A DNA stretch of 64,000 nucleotides from Nageia nagi (taxonomy: Eukaryota; Pinophyta): positions 15,934,001 to 15,998,000 of the forward strand of contig JBITNC010000001.1 in the NCBI GenBank assembly GCA_050084985.1, written 5' to 3'. The stretch's first letter is position 1; each line of letters begins with the position of its first letter. Both the position numbers and the translations under genes were made by a program. The notes under the pieces were generated by a model. The model saw only the letters and a program-made list of their open reading frames with translations. It was not told the origin of the DNA and searched no databases. Positions 24,355-37,269 of this stretch are shown one piece after another.

Positions 24355-25190
24355 TAGTTCAAACACTAGGGTCTAAAAACTTGGATAAATCTAAAATAAT
24401 GTTTTGTAGAGAGAAATCAAGGTTCATTTTAAGATACCTACCTAAAAAGTAACTTGGAAAATTTTGAGTGAATTAGATTCATAGTTGAGACAATTTTAAT
24501 ATAATATACAAAAATACAATAGTGAATTTGAAGTTGGAGAAAATGCAATATAGATTTTTTTGGAGCATTTTAAAAATTCATTTTTTTATGGTAGCAAACT
24601 TTTACTAGGTGTAGGGGTGGAAGCAAAATGTTTTTGGGTGTAGGGTCAGTAGCAGGTTGCTATTAGGTAGTAGTAGGTTGATTTCATAATGCTATCATAC
24701 ATTGTAATATAGCCCACTACCTCCATCGTGCATGACAAGTCATGGTACCACATGTAAATTATCTATAAATAAGGAATAAGTGACCCATTTTTTCATTCTA
24801 TCATTTTGTCCACCTATCCATAGCTATCTTTTTCTACAACTTTAGTCAAATATTATCTCTAGCCTATAGTAGGATGCCACATGGTCTACATTTTCAATAA
24901 ATAAGATATAGGTGGCACTTTTATATTATTTTATCCTGTTATAGTTATCATTTTCTTTGTTTTTTCCTACAATATTTTACTTTTATCCATAATTTTTAAC
25001 TTTTTACCAACATGTTTAACACTCCTACAAGATCTCATCCCTCATCATCTACCAACCATTGATTTTCATAAAGAAATTTATCATGCCCTAGTATTTTATC
25101 TTTTTTTACCCTACAATGTTACTTAGATTAGGTGGACCAAATAAGGTTTGTAGGCCTTATTTTTATGTCTTAATTTGAAATACTAGAAAA
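24355..25190. other. Gypsy leader remnant, no gene
   Basis: No gag, protease or reverse transcriptase is recognisable. A CTATAAATAAGG box lies at about 24763-24775. The coding regions that should be here are deleted. Confidence 0.5.
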
Positions 25191-26300
25191 ATGGTGATGT
25201 ATGACGTAGATTACACCCCTTACTATGCTGTTCATAGAGTAGCAAAATGAGGAAGAACCTCAAAGGGTAATATTTTTTGCCAAGAATGAAAAGGTACATT
25301 ATTGAGTATGTCACAAAATGATTAAAATGTTAGAAGGTAAATGCTAACATATGTATCTAGAAGGTCAGATATACCTGCATGATGTAACCAACCAAAAATT
25401 GCTAGTTGTTAGCATGGATTTTATTATGGCTTACCAAAACCCAAATATCATCATGAGGACATATTCATAGTTATTTATAAATTTACCAAAGTTACACATT
25501 TCATGCCTATAAATATCACAAATGATGCCTACATGGTAGCCAATAGGTTTGTAAAAGAGGTATTTAATCTTCATGGATTTCTACAAACTATCATTTCCAA
25601 TAGAGACTCTAATATCACTTTTGAATTATGTAAATCCTTGTACGAAGCAATATGAACAAAATTGAACTTTGGTATAACCTATCATCCCCAAACTAGATGT
25701 CAAACTAAAAGGATTAACCAAGTATTAGAAGACATGTTGCACATGTGTTGTATGGACCAACAAACTTGATGGGAAGGTTATATATACTTAGTGGAATTCA
25801 CCTACAACAATGAGTATCATTATTCATTAGGTATGGTATCTTTTGAAGTCCTTTATGGTAGAAGATGCAAGATTCCAATATATTAGGATAACCTAGAGGA
25901 TAGATTCACTATTGGTCCAAAACTACTTATTGAAATGGAATCATAATTGGCTAAAATTTGAAAAAGGCTCAAAGAATCTATCAATAGGAAGAAGAGTTAT
26001 GTAAAGCTAAAATGGACTCCAAGAGATTTCAATTTTAATTATATGATTTTTCTATGAGTAAAATTAGGAAATAGTTCAATAAAATCATCCAAACTTATGG
26101 CAAGATTTGTTGGACCCTTCAAAATCCTGTAAAGGGTTAACCTTGTTGCATATTCAAACTATCACCCAATTTTTCCAAAATCCATAATTTTTTTCATGTA
26201 TTACTACTTAAGAAATATGTTATTGATCCAACTCATATTTATAGATTATGGATCCTACGGTGATCAAGATGAAACCAATACTAGTTTTGGAAACTTGGAC
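25191..26300 (+). pseudogene. Gypsy integrase (decayed)
   Basis: The only pol domain left in the giant-LTR Gypsy. A zinc-finger-side remnant MKRYIIEYVTK (about 25285-25320) is followed by the catalytic core: FLQTIISNRDSNITFELCKS (about 25575-25640), LNFGITYHPQTRCQTKRINQ (about 25660-25720), YIYLVEFTYNNEYHYSLGM and FEVLYGRRCKIPI. The C-terminal part ends LMARFVGPFKIL (about 26090-26130). The wording (NQVLEDML, SLGM-x-x-FE-x-LYGR) matches plant chromovirus-type integrases. Stops break it in several places. Confidence 0.85.
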
Positions 26301-26458
26301 TGAAAAGCTACAAAAAAGAAATATTGAAAAATGTTTAGTACAATGGGATATGTACATTGATGAAAATTCTAGTTAGGAAGACTTAAAAATTATGAAAGAA
26401 TAATTTCCTTTTTTGTTTGAATAAGTTATTAGAAACACACAGGAATGTGCTTGGTCCT

Positions 26459-26470
26459 AGTGGGGGTGGA
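26459..26470 (+). other. Polypurine tract of the giant-LTR Gypsy
   Basis: AGTGGGGGTGGA directly precedes the 3' LTR start at 26471. Confidence 0.85.
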
Positions 26471-27961
26471 TGTCATGGCCCACCTCATGGGACCATAATC
26501 TTGAGACACCTATGACTATATGTGGATGAATGTCTTATGAATAAGCTTGGTATATGTTTGACAATGATGATTTTATTATGAGATTTTTCATATCATGTTT
26601 AGACTCTACAATCATGTATACAAATTAAGTGTATATATAAGTATTGGTTAAGGTTTTGTTTTGCATGTTATAGGTTCATGTGAGTGATCACCTTTTGAGA
26701 TAAACATGCACTTCATGCTCGAATGACCAAATGGGGTGGTAAAATTGTATCATGTTTCTTACTTGGATTTCTCATATTTTCATCTCATAAACATTACTCT
26801 TGCTTCAAGAGGTACCATTTCTAGCATTTACTAGAAATAGATAATCAATAAACATTGCATGATATAGAGCATTTTTAATATTTTAATATTTAAATCATAT
26901 TTGTGCATTTGCATACACCCTTGCACTAAAATAATAGAACATCCGATATGACGTGCATATATTGAATTAGAAATTAATTATTAGAGAAATAAAAAAAAGC
27001 ATATAAAACCATTCAAAGAAGTAAAAATAAGTTTACAAAATAATTATATTATGTAAGCTTCGTATATGACCTCATATACACCCATTAACATGTTTTAATA
27101 ATAAAAATAATAATAAAAGGAAGGCACTAATAATATAATTAAAATAAATGATAGGTAATATTGAGGTTTGAATACAATAAAAAATATATTAATAATATAC
27201 TTAATATGTATTATAGAATTTGCACATAATTTAAATTAAGGGGACTTGATGTTATTGTAATAGTGATTAATCAAATACTTAAAGAAATATATTAAAAAAA
27301 AAAGAAAAAATAATTAACAACCATGATTAAAGAAATTATTTGGCAAAATAACATGCCAAGTATTTGTGGTGTTGGGTTTAAATTTGCCAACCTCCATAGC
27401 ACATTTTAATAAGTAAAGGGAATGTTGGGTGGCTTTAGCATATCACATTAAACATTAAAAAATTGGAGAATATTTCACATGGAAAGAAAGGGCACATGTT
27501 ATCCTTTAAAGTAAGTTCCTCCTCACACATCATGAATTAAAGAATTTTTTCCATTCGAATGTTGGGAAATTTTGGATGTATTAGGTTGTGTTCTAGCTTC
27601 CTTTAATGGTAAAATCTAATTCAAAGTAAAGAATAAAAGATCCATATTAGAAGAAAGAGGAGAAAAGTCTCCTTGCATTTACTTTTAGCAGATATTTGGA
27701 TTTGGAGACATTAAATTTAGATATTCTTGTTCTAGAGTTTGGCATAGTGTAAATTTAGGAGTGCATTGCTTGTCCAAGGAGGATAGCAGAGAAAGAGAGA
27801 GAGAAAATAGGGGTAGATATATATAGAAGGAAATTTGGGGCATCAAATTATTGGATTCAATTAGTAAAGTTGGGAGAGCTATAGTACCAGGTAGTTTCAC
27901 CTCCTTCTATCTGGATATGGAATAGAAGAAATATGTAAGAAATAGGAAATTAGATTGTATT

Positions 27962-28260
27962 TGTAAGTCCCACTCTTAGGTTTGCAAATCCAAGTTCTAC
28001 TAACTCCAAAATTCAGGTATTACATTAATACAACACTCATAAATAGAGGAAAAAGTGGCTTATCACTTCACCTTCCTCAAGAGACTCTTTAATTTCCTAA
28101 AGACTCTACAACTTCATCTTACTATCACCTTTGGAATTCCTCTAACACACAAATCCAAAAATACATAAATATAAAATACTTTCTCACACCTACACACTTA
28201 TAACACCTAAATATAATTATTTACATTCAACCTTAATACCAAAGGAATAGGTTTCCAAAA
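27962..28260 (-). repeat. 3' LTR of the gag-only element
   Basis: Starts (plus strand) TGTAAGTCCCACTCTTAGG and aligns with 29891-30189 along its full length, including AAAAAGTGGCTTATCACTTC and TTTCTCACACCTACACACTT. Confidence 0.9.
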
Positions 28261-28439
28261 TGCCCCCTTAATCCAATAGGGATTAAGAAAGAAATAAAAA
28301 GATGTGCTTTAAGATGTGTAGAACATTCTTCAATAATGAAAAAATAAACAATCTCTTCAAAAGTTCCACCTCAAGGATTAATCCCAAGTCTCCCCCTATA
28401 ATTTGAAGGGGTCAATTACAACCTAAGTACTCATAAGTT

Positions 28440-29375
28440 TCACTATTATAATCTATAAAAATGGCATGAGCAGAATTAGAATCATTTTCATAATAGGTCA
28501 CCTTGTCTTTATCTTTATTATGCTCCCTTTTTTCTTTAATCTTTTCCTATGGTGCTTAACAATTTTTGGCATTATGACATTTTTGCTCACAACGATCACA
28601 AAAAGAAATTATTTTCTTATTTTGATTTTATGTATTCCCCTTTTCTTTCTTCTTTGCTTTTCCTTTTGAGCTACTTTCATCTTTTGGAGAATCTTGAGAA
28701 TAATTCTTCCACCTTTGACCAATACAAAGAGTTGCACTATCCAACTTCTTTCCAAAAGCCTTTTCATGTTCAACAATTTTTGTAACCAACAGATCAAATG
28801 TAAGAGACTTAAAATTACCACTTGCTTGAAGTGATTCAAGATAGTTGGAATAAATAGGATAGAGATATTTTATGTAGATTGTGAGAGAAATATCAACTTT
28901 GACACCTGAAGCATCAAGATCATGCATAATAGCTTTTATTTTAGAAGCAAGAGCCATGGGATCACCATGTTTCAACTCAAGGTTGAAGAGCTTAAATTGA
29001 AGTTGGATAAATTCCAGCTCAGAGTGAGTATCTTACAAGGCCTTCAATATATTTAAAGATTTTCATGCATCACCTACAATAGACTTGATATGGTAGCTAA
29101 TTTCATCACTTGCTGAAGAAGAAATCAAGGCATAAGCTTTCTTATTCTTTACATCCTTTGCATACATTAGATTAATAGGAGGATTGTAACCATCACAAAC
29201 ACCATCCCAAAAATCATTAAAAATGAGAATGTTTGTAATTTTTCTATGCCATTCTTCCCAATTCTCCTTTTTGATCAAAATAACTCCAACAATAGAAATA
29301 AGGGAATGCATTTTTGTGAAGAAATATATGCCTTCTAGAAGAACCACTTTGCACAACCAAACCTAGCAAATGCAA
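28440..29375 (-). pseudogene. Copia-type gag of the gag-only element
   Basis: Capsid-like protein. The N-terminal part (29063-29356) reads KKENWEEWHRKITNILIFND, then FWDGVCDGYNPPI, the W-x-x-W-style start of UBN2 gag. After one frameshift the core continues (28628-28975) with DPMALASKIKAIMHDLDASG and FDLLVTKIVEHEKAFGKK. A basic tail leads to a CCHC zinc knuckle CDRCEQKCHNAKNC at about 28560-28605, all four ligands present. Length is roughly that of a normal Copia gag. No protease, integrase or reverse transcriptase follows. Confidence 0.85.
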
Positions 29376-29890
29376 AGAGATACTTAGCCATAATAGATAA
29401 GATCAGCAAGAATACACAACCAAGTAATTAAATGCAACCATAAAATAACTTATGCCTCTTTAATAACAATAATACACATTTTTCCTAAAACTTCTTCATA
29501 GATTCGGCATGAAACAACCAACTCTAATGCATGGAAAGAAGGGTAGATCTACAACTTAGGTTGAGATGGCATTGCTATTAAAACACTATCCATAAAAATA
29601 ACCCAATATCTACCACCAAAAAAACACATACAAAAGGAAGAAGAATAGTAGTTTTATCCATGAAGAAAAACATTTAAAAATCCCATGAACAACAAAAGAA
29701 ACAAATAGTAGCAACCTCTAAAAACTTGAATGTAAGAATTTAATAGAAATGGGTATCCAAAAGTTTTCACATAACTGAAAATGGATAACCATACTAAACA
29801 TTATTCACAAAATAGAAGATTGAATTCTACTTGGATTTGCAAGAAGAAACTCACATGGGAAGCCAAAAATGCACCAAGCTCTTATACGAC

Positions 29891-30189
29891 TGTAAGGCCC
29901 ACTCTTAGGTTTGCAAATCCAAATTCTATTAACTCCAAAATTCATGTATTACATCAATAAAACATTCATAAATAAAGGAAAAAGTGGCTTATCACTTCAC
30001 GTCCTCAAGAGACTCTTTAATTGCCTAAAGACTCTACAACTTCATCTTACTATGACCTTTGGAATTCCTCCAACACACTAATTTGAAAATACATAAATAT
30101 AAAATATTTTCTCACACCTACACACTTATAACACCTAAAATCTAATTATTTACATTCAACTTTAATCCCTAAGGATTAGGTTTCCAACA
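29891..30189 (-). repeat. 5' LTR of the gag-only element
   Basis: Starts TGTAAGGCCCACTCTTAGG and ends GGTTTCCAACA. It pairs with 27962-28260. Confidence 0.9.
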
Positions 30190-31354
30190 CTATGCATTTT
30201 ATTTATTCTATAAAAATTAGGGAAATATAGCCAAAAGTTAAGAAGAAGGTTGTAGGAATTTGTGGGTAGTCTCTCAATTTGTTGGACAAATTTATGGCCA
30301 AGTAAGTCTCATTCTAAAATTTCTTTCTTTATGCCTTGATGTAGGGTTCTATTTTTTATATGGCCTTTGTTGGCTCACTCGGCCTGTTGATTTCCTCTTT
30401 ACTTTAATTTTATTTTGGCTTTCAAAAATCATGTAATAACAAAGTTACAAATTAGTTGGCCTAAGGTTGTGTTCATGTTTGACAAACTAATATCTTCTAT
30501 TTTTGCATTCTTATTTTTTAATGTCTTGAGAGAACTCCTCTCCATATTACATTATTTTCTACATTTGAAATCAAGTATTAACATAGGTAGAATACATGGA
30601 AAATCCTCTTTGCATTATATTCACTTCCTATGAATGAAATATTATATTAACAAAGAGAGAAATAGATGGTGATAATACTTCTTCCACACCACCCCTTCAC
30701 AGGTTTCAATCCTATGTATTAATAATCACTTATCATTGCATCATTCATTCAAAGGGGATATCATCATACAATTCACTTTCCCTCTTTGCAGGAGGTATTG
30801 GTGATTACCCTATTATATTTGGAAGCATTATGCATTTGATATATTTTGCATTATAGATAGTAATAAAGGTTGTTACTAATAGAATAAACACGTCCATATA
30901 GACTGCATTATGGCCTTAAGAGAATGTCATTTTATAAATATCTATATTCTAATATGCATTTAGTATACTGATGTTGTAGACTACATGTTAAATTCATTAT
31001 ATCATTATTACAACTTGCATTTTGATTTCAGTGTAGTACTATAATAAACTATATCTTGTTTTCAATAGTTAGCTATTATAAATTGAACTCCATTATTGTT
31101 ACAAGTTACATTTTGGTTTTTATACTCAACTAAATCCAAAGAAACTATGTATATGATAAATCTGAATAAGTTTTCATTTGATACCTTGGTCATGCTAATT
31201 GGATTTCATTGCATTAGATAAATGGTTGTTGTTTTAGAATATAAAGATATCACTACATATGTTTTCATACATGCAATTATTGTTATCCTATTTTACTCCT
31301 ATAATTATGATAACATAACATACAAATAGCATTCTAACATACAGTATATATAGT

Positions 31355-31954
31355 TGTTAAAACTAATAATGTTATTTAGGGTATTGTATTAATTAATATA
31401 CTTTAGCATATTAAGTATCACCTAATGTTTCTTATTAAGTGATAATAAGGTTCATGCATAGTGGGTAGAATAGTGTTATCCACTCAACATAAAACATTAT
31501 CTAGTGGATGGAATAGTGTCTTCACTAACAATTGAATGTGATTTTATATTAGTAACTCAAGGTTAACTAACCATTTAAGGTTAGGTTAGTTTACTACCTA
31601 AGGATAGTTTTGAGTACTATAAAAGGATCTCATGTTATTAAGAAATGTAATGAAGATTAGAATGAGAAATATGGTTGTAAAGATGTTAGTATAGATCTTA
31701 GTTAGTAAGGTCTTAAGCATGCAAGCTATGCTTGATGCTATGGAGAGACATGGTTGAGATCCATGAGTGTACATATTGTTTGAGAGTATAGATAAAAGGA
31801 GACCTTAAAGTGGAGTACTCTCATAGAGAGGAACCACTATATATCTTGTGTCACTTGTGTGATTGGTTTCTTGAGTTCTTAGTTTAGAATGATTGGTATA
31901 TTTGATGGAGGTCCTACAAGTGTTCTTGGGTTATGGAATCCTCCAATTCCATCA
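31355..31954 (+). mobile_element. Solo LTR, 600 bp, with perfect ATAGT target duplication
   Basis: Begins TGTTAAAACTAATAATG and ends CAATTCCATCA. It is flanked by ATAGT at 31350-31354 and 31955-31959. A TATA box TATAAAAG lies at 31618-31625, giving plus orientation. The sister Gypsy LTR around 22235 lacks it, confirming the insertion. Confidence 0.92.
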
Positions 31955-34008
31955 ATAGTTACATACTAATACATTGGTTTTCATACTACATAGTAACACA
32001 TTAGATATATATTTTCTTGGTGGTGCTAAGAGGTAAAGTGGTTTACTAAAACTATGCATGGATTGTATGTTTATATCATAAAGTTTTAGATAACACTACA
32101 TCATTAGTATAACAATATTCATATTTCTCTAAATAAAATTATATTTTAGTAGTCCAATAAATGGATGGGATATAAAATTAAATGAATAGTCTAATTAATT
32201 TCATGATTGGATAATTCTAGTTCTATTATTTGAATGATAAATAAATTTTTCATAAAACTTATAATCATTGTACCATCACTAGGAATTTGCATCATCATTT
32301 AGCCTCAAGCGAGGTGATTGATATCATGTAGTTCAGGGAAGGGAATGATTGCATGTGTGAATGTTGTATGTGCATGGAGACCAATCTCCAATAAACCCAT
32401 AGGGGGGTAGTGTTAAAATAAAGAAACCATACACTACCCTGTTGGTCAGGAGACAACCAAGTTGTCAAGGTGGAAGAGTTCATTCAACCATTAAGCCCTC
32501 CTTATTAGATGGTAATTTAATTTGATATAAATCTAAAAATTATTTATTACAATGAATATGGATCATTCATCATTTTATTGTAATAATATTGAAATAATTA
32601 CATTATACACAGTTGAATCATGGACCCTTTAGTTGATGGAACCATGGAAGAATATGTTTTAGTTATTCAAAGAAATGTAGTTACCTACACTTACGTAGGA
32701 AACTAGTTTCAGTATTAATGGATGTACAAGTTTGAGAATTATTATGATCTACCCGTTGCTTATATTTTTATGGATGATTACTTTGAACAAGGAATTGGGA
32801 TTCTAGGAAATGGATGAGTAGCATAAATATGGATACATAATGCAATTTTTTATAGCCTTGTTTAATTACTTATTTATCTACAAGGCTATGTATTACTACC
32901 TTTTGGATTTGCATATCACATATGAGTAGCATAATTTTGGATACATAGTGCAAATGTTTTTAGCCTTAATTTATTACTTTCTTATGTATGAGGCCATGTT
33001 GTGCTAGATTTGTAAAAACCTGATAGCAATTATTAGAATAAGATAACTACAAAATATTATCTATTATGATAAGATCTTTAATATATATTGTTAGTGTTTT
33101 AAGAATTGTATAAATCTATCTTGCTTATGAGTTTCATAATACCTAACACACATTTAATTACATAGATTCATTCTCTTATTAATCCCAAATAATGGATAAA
33201 ATTAGGTATTTGCATATGATATGAAAGACTTTTTAATAAAATATATGGTTGATAATTAAGAGACAATTATAATGATCATAAAATGATTTAACTTCTTCCT
33301 TTGATAGTTGTACATTTTATATTATGGAGTTATTTATTGAAAGCATGTTTGTTTTGGATTAAGCATAAATAAAAAAGTATATATTAGGAACTTTCAAATG
33401 TGAAGTACTACTTTTCTATACTCTGGACCTACATGGTAAATTAGAAGAAAAAGGGGTAACTCAAAATACGTTACTAGGAATAATTTAACTTAAAAATATA
33501 TATTCAATTGAGACCATAGGAAAAACCCTAAAATACAAGGTAGAGGTTGATATTTATGTATCTCCCCTTTTGGATAAAGAAATTTGGAGATTATTTAAGG
33601 ATTTCGAGAACCTTAGATTTTGTCTAAAACTAAGCATTACATCTATAGTTATAGTCAATACTAATCAGGGAAGCATGCTTGGATTATACTTAAGATAGCA
33701 ACACTCTCAACTTATGGTTGACATAAGTGTGAGTGGTATATCCCTAAGAACTTATGGTAGACATATATATAGGAAGGTAATTCTTGTAGGGCCTATGACA
33801 TTCATAGGTATGGACAATGTTTCTTGGAAGTCATTGAAAAATGGAAGAAACTCTTACAGTTCAATGCTATTATTGTGTGAATTATAATTTATGGAATATG
33901 GATTCTAATGTATTAATTATTTTCTACATAAACAAGATAGGAATGCATACACTGTAATCATGCTTACCATTAAAAAAAAATGGTCTTGGTTATAAGATAT
34001 ATGTAACA

Positions 34009-35084
34009 CTGGATTTGAAACTTCTCCATCAACCTCATGATAATCACAATATGATTAAGGCTTATAGCAATGAGGTTTCTCCTCATCATACTTATATTAG
34101 CTTTATTTTATACACTAAATTGGCCATATTTCAAGGTGTAATGATCCTCTAAAAAATATCTTGAATTTTATTTTCCAATATATCCTTATATAGTTTAATT
34201 TTCTTACTCCCATTTATATAATGATTTTAAGATATATATTGTTAGAATAAATAATACATTAGATATTATATACATTAATTATCTAGTATAACATAGATAT
34301 TTAAATAAATACTTTAGTACTATTACTAATGTTAAATCAATATTTAAGATTTGTGGTAGTTTAATAATATGTTATTCTATGAGAATGTAACTCTTGAGAT
34401 GCTTTGTATTTAAACCATATTTCTCATTAATGAATATTACTTTCAACTCTCATATATTTATGATATAGATATCTTTTATTAGTTTAAGCATTTCATACAT
34501 CCCTCCAAAGTTATCTTCTACCTCTTAAATTAAGATACAAAATTAACAATTAAAGTATTAATAAATAGTTCCAAATTCATTCCATAGCCCATAAAAGGCA
34601 GGATACCTAAGCATAATTCCTCACTCTATGTTCATAAATTTCTTAAATGATGTTAATCATAAATAGGTAAGTTTTTACTATTATTCAGATGAATAAACAT
34701 ATTATTTTGTTCTTGGTATCACTCCACCTTAATGTTCCATAGAAACATGAATAAGTAACATAATTCAAAAGTTCATAGTAAGTTACTATTTTTTACTATA
34801 GAGATTATTTCTTGATTTTTATCCTCTATTTATTAAATAATTATGATCATCAAGAAAAATAATAATTAATACACATACTTACAAACTAGAAGTTCCACAC
34901 AAGTTTTTATGTGGAAAACCCCATGTGGGAAAAAAACCACAAACAAAGAGATAAATCTTATATTACATCATTAATAATTTTACATCTTCATATATACCAT
35001 GTACATGATAAAAATATATTTTCTTTAAATTTTTTAGGTTGACTTACATATGAATTTATATCATTAAATATTCTACAATAGTAT
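34009..35084. other. AT-rich spacer without supported gene
   Basis: Minus-strand text YCDYHEVDGEVSNP at about 34012-34055 might be Gypsy gag linked to the fragment at 13064-14597 before the giant element split them; this is weak. A short GTGGAAAACCCCATGTGGG motif occurs at about 34910-34930, with a similar one near 63023. Nothing else was recognised. Confidence 0.4.
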
Positions 35085-35393
35085 TGAGAACTAGAATATT
35101 AGTTTCATTGATTAAAAATGAATCTTTACATGCATATATAGGATATGGATAATCCTATATATAGACTCAACTAAAAATAGAATTAAGTTGGATAAACTCA
35201 ACTTGTTACATCCAATCCAAAAAGTTAACTATAATAAAAGTGTATATCCTAAGAAAAATTGTAATAATATAGAAGACATCATTCATGCAACTCATAGGCT
35301 CAAAAAAGCTAATCTAAGACTCAAAATAGAAAAAATGAACATACCAAATATATACATGAAAGATTTACTTTTTTGGAAGTCAAGTTTGCAAAA
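35085..35393 (-). repeat. Copia 2 3' LTR
   Basis: Aligns with 58713-59023, for example ATATATAGACTCAACTAAAA, CATGCAACTCATAG and AAAAAAGCTAATCTAAGACT. The polypurine tract (minus strand AAGGGGGATAA) is at 35394-35404. Confidence 0.88.
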
Positions 35394-35639
35394 TTATCCC
35401 CCTTGATGCTAAGGGGAATCACTAAGAGGATCCTCAACTTCAAAAACTAAGATTTAACAACTCCTTTGGTGAAGATAACTGTAATGTTATATAGGTGTTG
35501 TAATGCCTCAATTTTATGATGTCCTTCTCCACCATATCTCATATGAATTGATACTTCATGTTGAAATGTTTGGATATATTATGGTGGAATGGATTATATG
35601 CCAATTGGATGACACTTTGATTATAAAAAATAATATTGT

Positions 35640-36471
35640 ACAATCACTTTGTTTCTCATTAAGTTCCTTAAGAACTTTCCTCAACCATAATGCTTGAGCA
35701 CTTGCACTTGTGATTGCAATATACTCTACCTCTGTAGATGAAAGTGCAATACTAGTTTTCTTCTTTGACTTCCATGAAATGAGTTCTAAACCAAGGCTAA
35801 AATATTTTCCAAATATGGATTTTCTATCATATAAGCTACTCCCCCAATCAGAGTCACTATATCCATAAAGTATTATCTCATCATTCCTATAGTATTGTAT
35901 GCCAAAATATTATGTGCCTTTGATATAGCTCATAATCCTCTTGGTTTCTTTCATGTGTTCTTCAGTAGGATCATTCATGTACCTTGATACAAGTGAGATA
36001 TCATGGGCAATATTAGGCCTAGTATTGGTGAGAAACATTAAGATCCTACCTAATTAAGCTTCTATATGTGGTTACTTCAACTTTTGGTGTTCTATCATAT
36101 TTACATAATAGTTGCACATAAGCTATAGCAATTGGTACTAATTTGCATTCATCCATACTATATGTTTCAACATATCATGTGCATATTTGGATAGATAAAT
36201 TAAGATATTATCATTACCTTGAGAAACTTCCATACCAAAGAAGTAGTGCATCAATCCTATATCATTGATTTTAAATTCTTGCATCATAGAGGTTTTAAAA
36301 TCATCATTTATTTATGTACAACTACCCATGTAGATTAGATCATCCACATAAAAAACACAAGTAAGATGCATTTACTCTTCTTGATAATGTAGAGAGTGCA
36401 CTCACTCTTGCTCCTTGTGAAACCATATTTATGGAAGTACCCATCAATCCTTTTATACCAAGCTCTTGGAG
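35640..36471 (-). pseudogene. Copia 2 RNase H and C-terminal reverse transcriptase
   Basis: The minus strand carries the RNase H block SSTEVEYIAITSASAQ (about 35690-35740) and a DSDW-like block near 35850. Higher up, the thumb and palm of reverse transcriptase include a decayed YVDD region (about 36315-36350) and PRAWYKRIDGYF at 36435-36471. The frame stops exactly at the CACTA edge; the preceding LKKALYGLKQA lies across it at 53651-53690. Several stops and frameshifts. Confidence 0.85.
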
Positions 36472-36500
36472 CACTACTACATTTAACCAATTTTGCATCA
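36472..36500 (+). repeat. CACTA 5' terminal inverted repeat
   Basis: CACTACTACATTTAACCAAT, continuing to about 36500, pairs imperfectly with the reverse complement of 53620-53650. The shared core is CACTACTACATTT, then A-R-CCA and TTTT-R-CAT. Confidence 0.9.
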
Positions 36501-36739
36501 TGCTATGTGTCAATCTATAGTGTATTTGTTTTTGAAATAACCATAAAAATTATGATGTTCAAATTGATGCTAAGGGTATTATCAACATAAACATCACTTT
36601 GTGTATCAACCTATATACGACTTTGCATTCAATACAATGTGAACGTACATATGTAGAAGATCAAAATCCCTCCATAAACATCTTTCTATGCATCCTATGT
36701 TGATGTTAGAAGAATCCAATAATTAGTGTTCATAATGTC

Positions 36740-36990
36740 TTGGTATGCACCAACTACAAATATTTAAAGCATCTCATCAACTGTTAATAACATATTTTTA
36801 ATGTGTTAAATTATAAATGTTTAAAGCATCAATAATAAACATTTTAGATTGTCAATCATAGATACTTAAATCATCACATTATAGACATTTAAAGCATCAA
36901 GTAGAACATCATTTAAAAATGAATCCTTTAATATGCATCTCTTGAAACATTTTTAGATGTGTCATATAAAGCTTTAAATTGTTGTAATAA
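36740..36990. repeat. CACTA 5' subterminal repeats
   Basis: Several short copies of AAATATTTAAAGCATC-like sequence (about 36758, 36826, 36865, 36888). Such repeats near CACTA ends usually bind the element's own DNA-binding protein; that role is inferred here. Confidence 0.55.
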
Positions 36991-37269
36991 TTTTTTAATA
37001 CATTACATTTTAATATTAATTTAGTTTTATTTTTTTAATATAATATAATATAATTAATTATAATCAAATAAATTAAATTAGAATGAACTAAAAAAATAAA
37101 TATAATTTAAAAAATAATAAATTTAAAACTTAAAACACATTAAAAATAAATATAACATTCATAAATACATTCACAAGGTTTTTCAATTGTCATAAAAGAG
37201 TAATCAAATGATAGTATATACAATTTCAATCAAAAAAACATTATTTGTAGAATGTCTCATAAATAGCAC

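Larger units (their letters stand above)
27962..30189 (-). mobile_element. Gag-only (TR-GAG type) LTR retrotransposon, minus strand
   Basis: 2,228 bases with two 299-base LTRs (27962-28260 and 29891-30189) of high similarity, both bounded TG...CA in the better copy. The minus strand has a decayed Met-tRNA primer site next to the right LTR (TATAAGAGCTTGG, about 29874-29886) and a purine tract next to the left LTR (GGATTAAGGGGGCA, about 28262-28275). Only gag is encoded. Flanks GTATT (27957-27961) and CTATG (30190-30194) fit a decayed GTATG duplication. With no pol it must have moved using proteins from an autonomous Copia relative. Confidence 0.85.
14598..34008 (+). mobile_element. Ty3/Gypsy element with giant LTRs (about 4.6-4.7 kb) and a collapsed 2.1-kb interior
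   Basis: Both ends carry the same long sequence starting TGTCATGGCCCACCTC (14598 and 26471). The 5' copy is followed by a Met-tRNA primer site at 24342. The 3' copy is preceded by a purine tract AGTGGGGGTGGA. Between them only integrase remains of the coding region. Subtracting later insertions gives LTRs of 4,617 and 4,700 bases. Flanks TTGTA (14593-14597) and CTGGA (34009-34013) agree at three of five bases, a weak target duplication. Both LTRs carry many substitutions, so the insertion is old. Confidence 0.85.
26471..34008 (+). repeat. 3' LTR of the giant-LTR Gypsy (4,700 bp without inserts)
   Basis: Homologous to 14598-24339. It ends ATATATGTAACA at 34008. It was later split by a gag-only LTR element (27962-30189) and a solo LTR (31355-31954). 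The pieces 26471-27961, 30190-31354 and 31955-34008 are collinear with the 5' copy. Confidence 0.85.

Noticed and set aside
22568-32483. Similar minus-strand frames at 22568-22765 and 32295-32483
   Set aside because: They sit at the same place in the two copies of one Gypsy LTR, so similarity is expected. Amino acid changes are frequent and no domain is seen; not called a gene.
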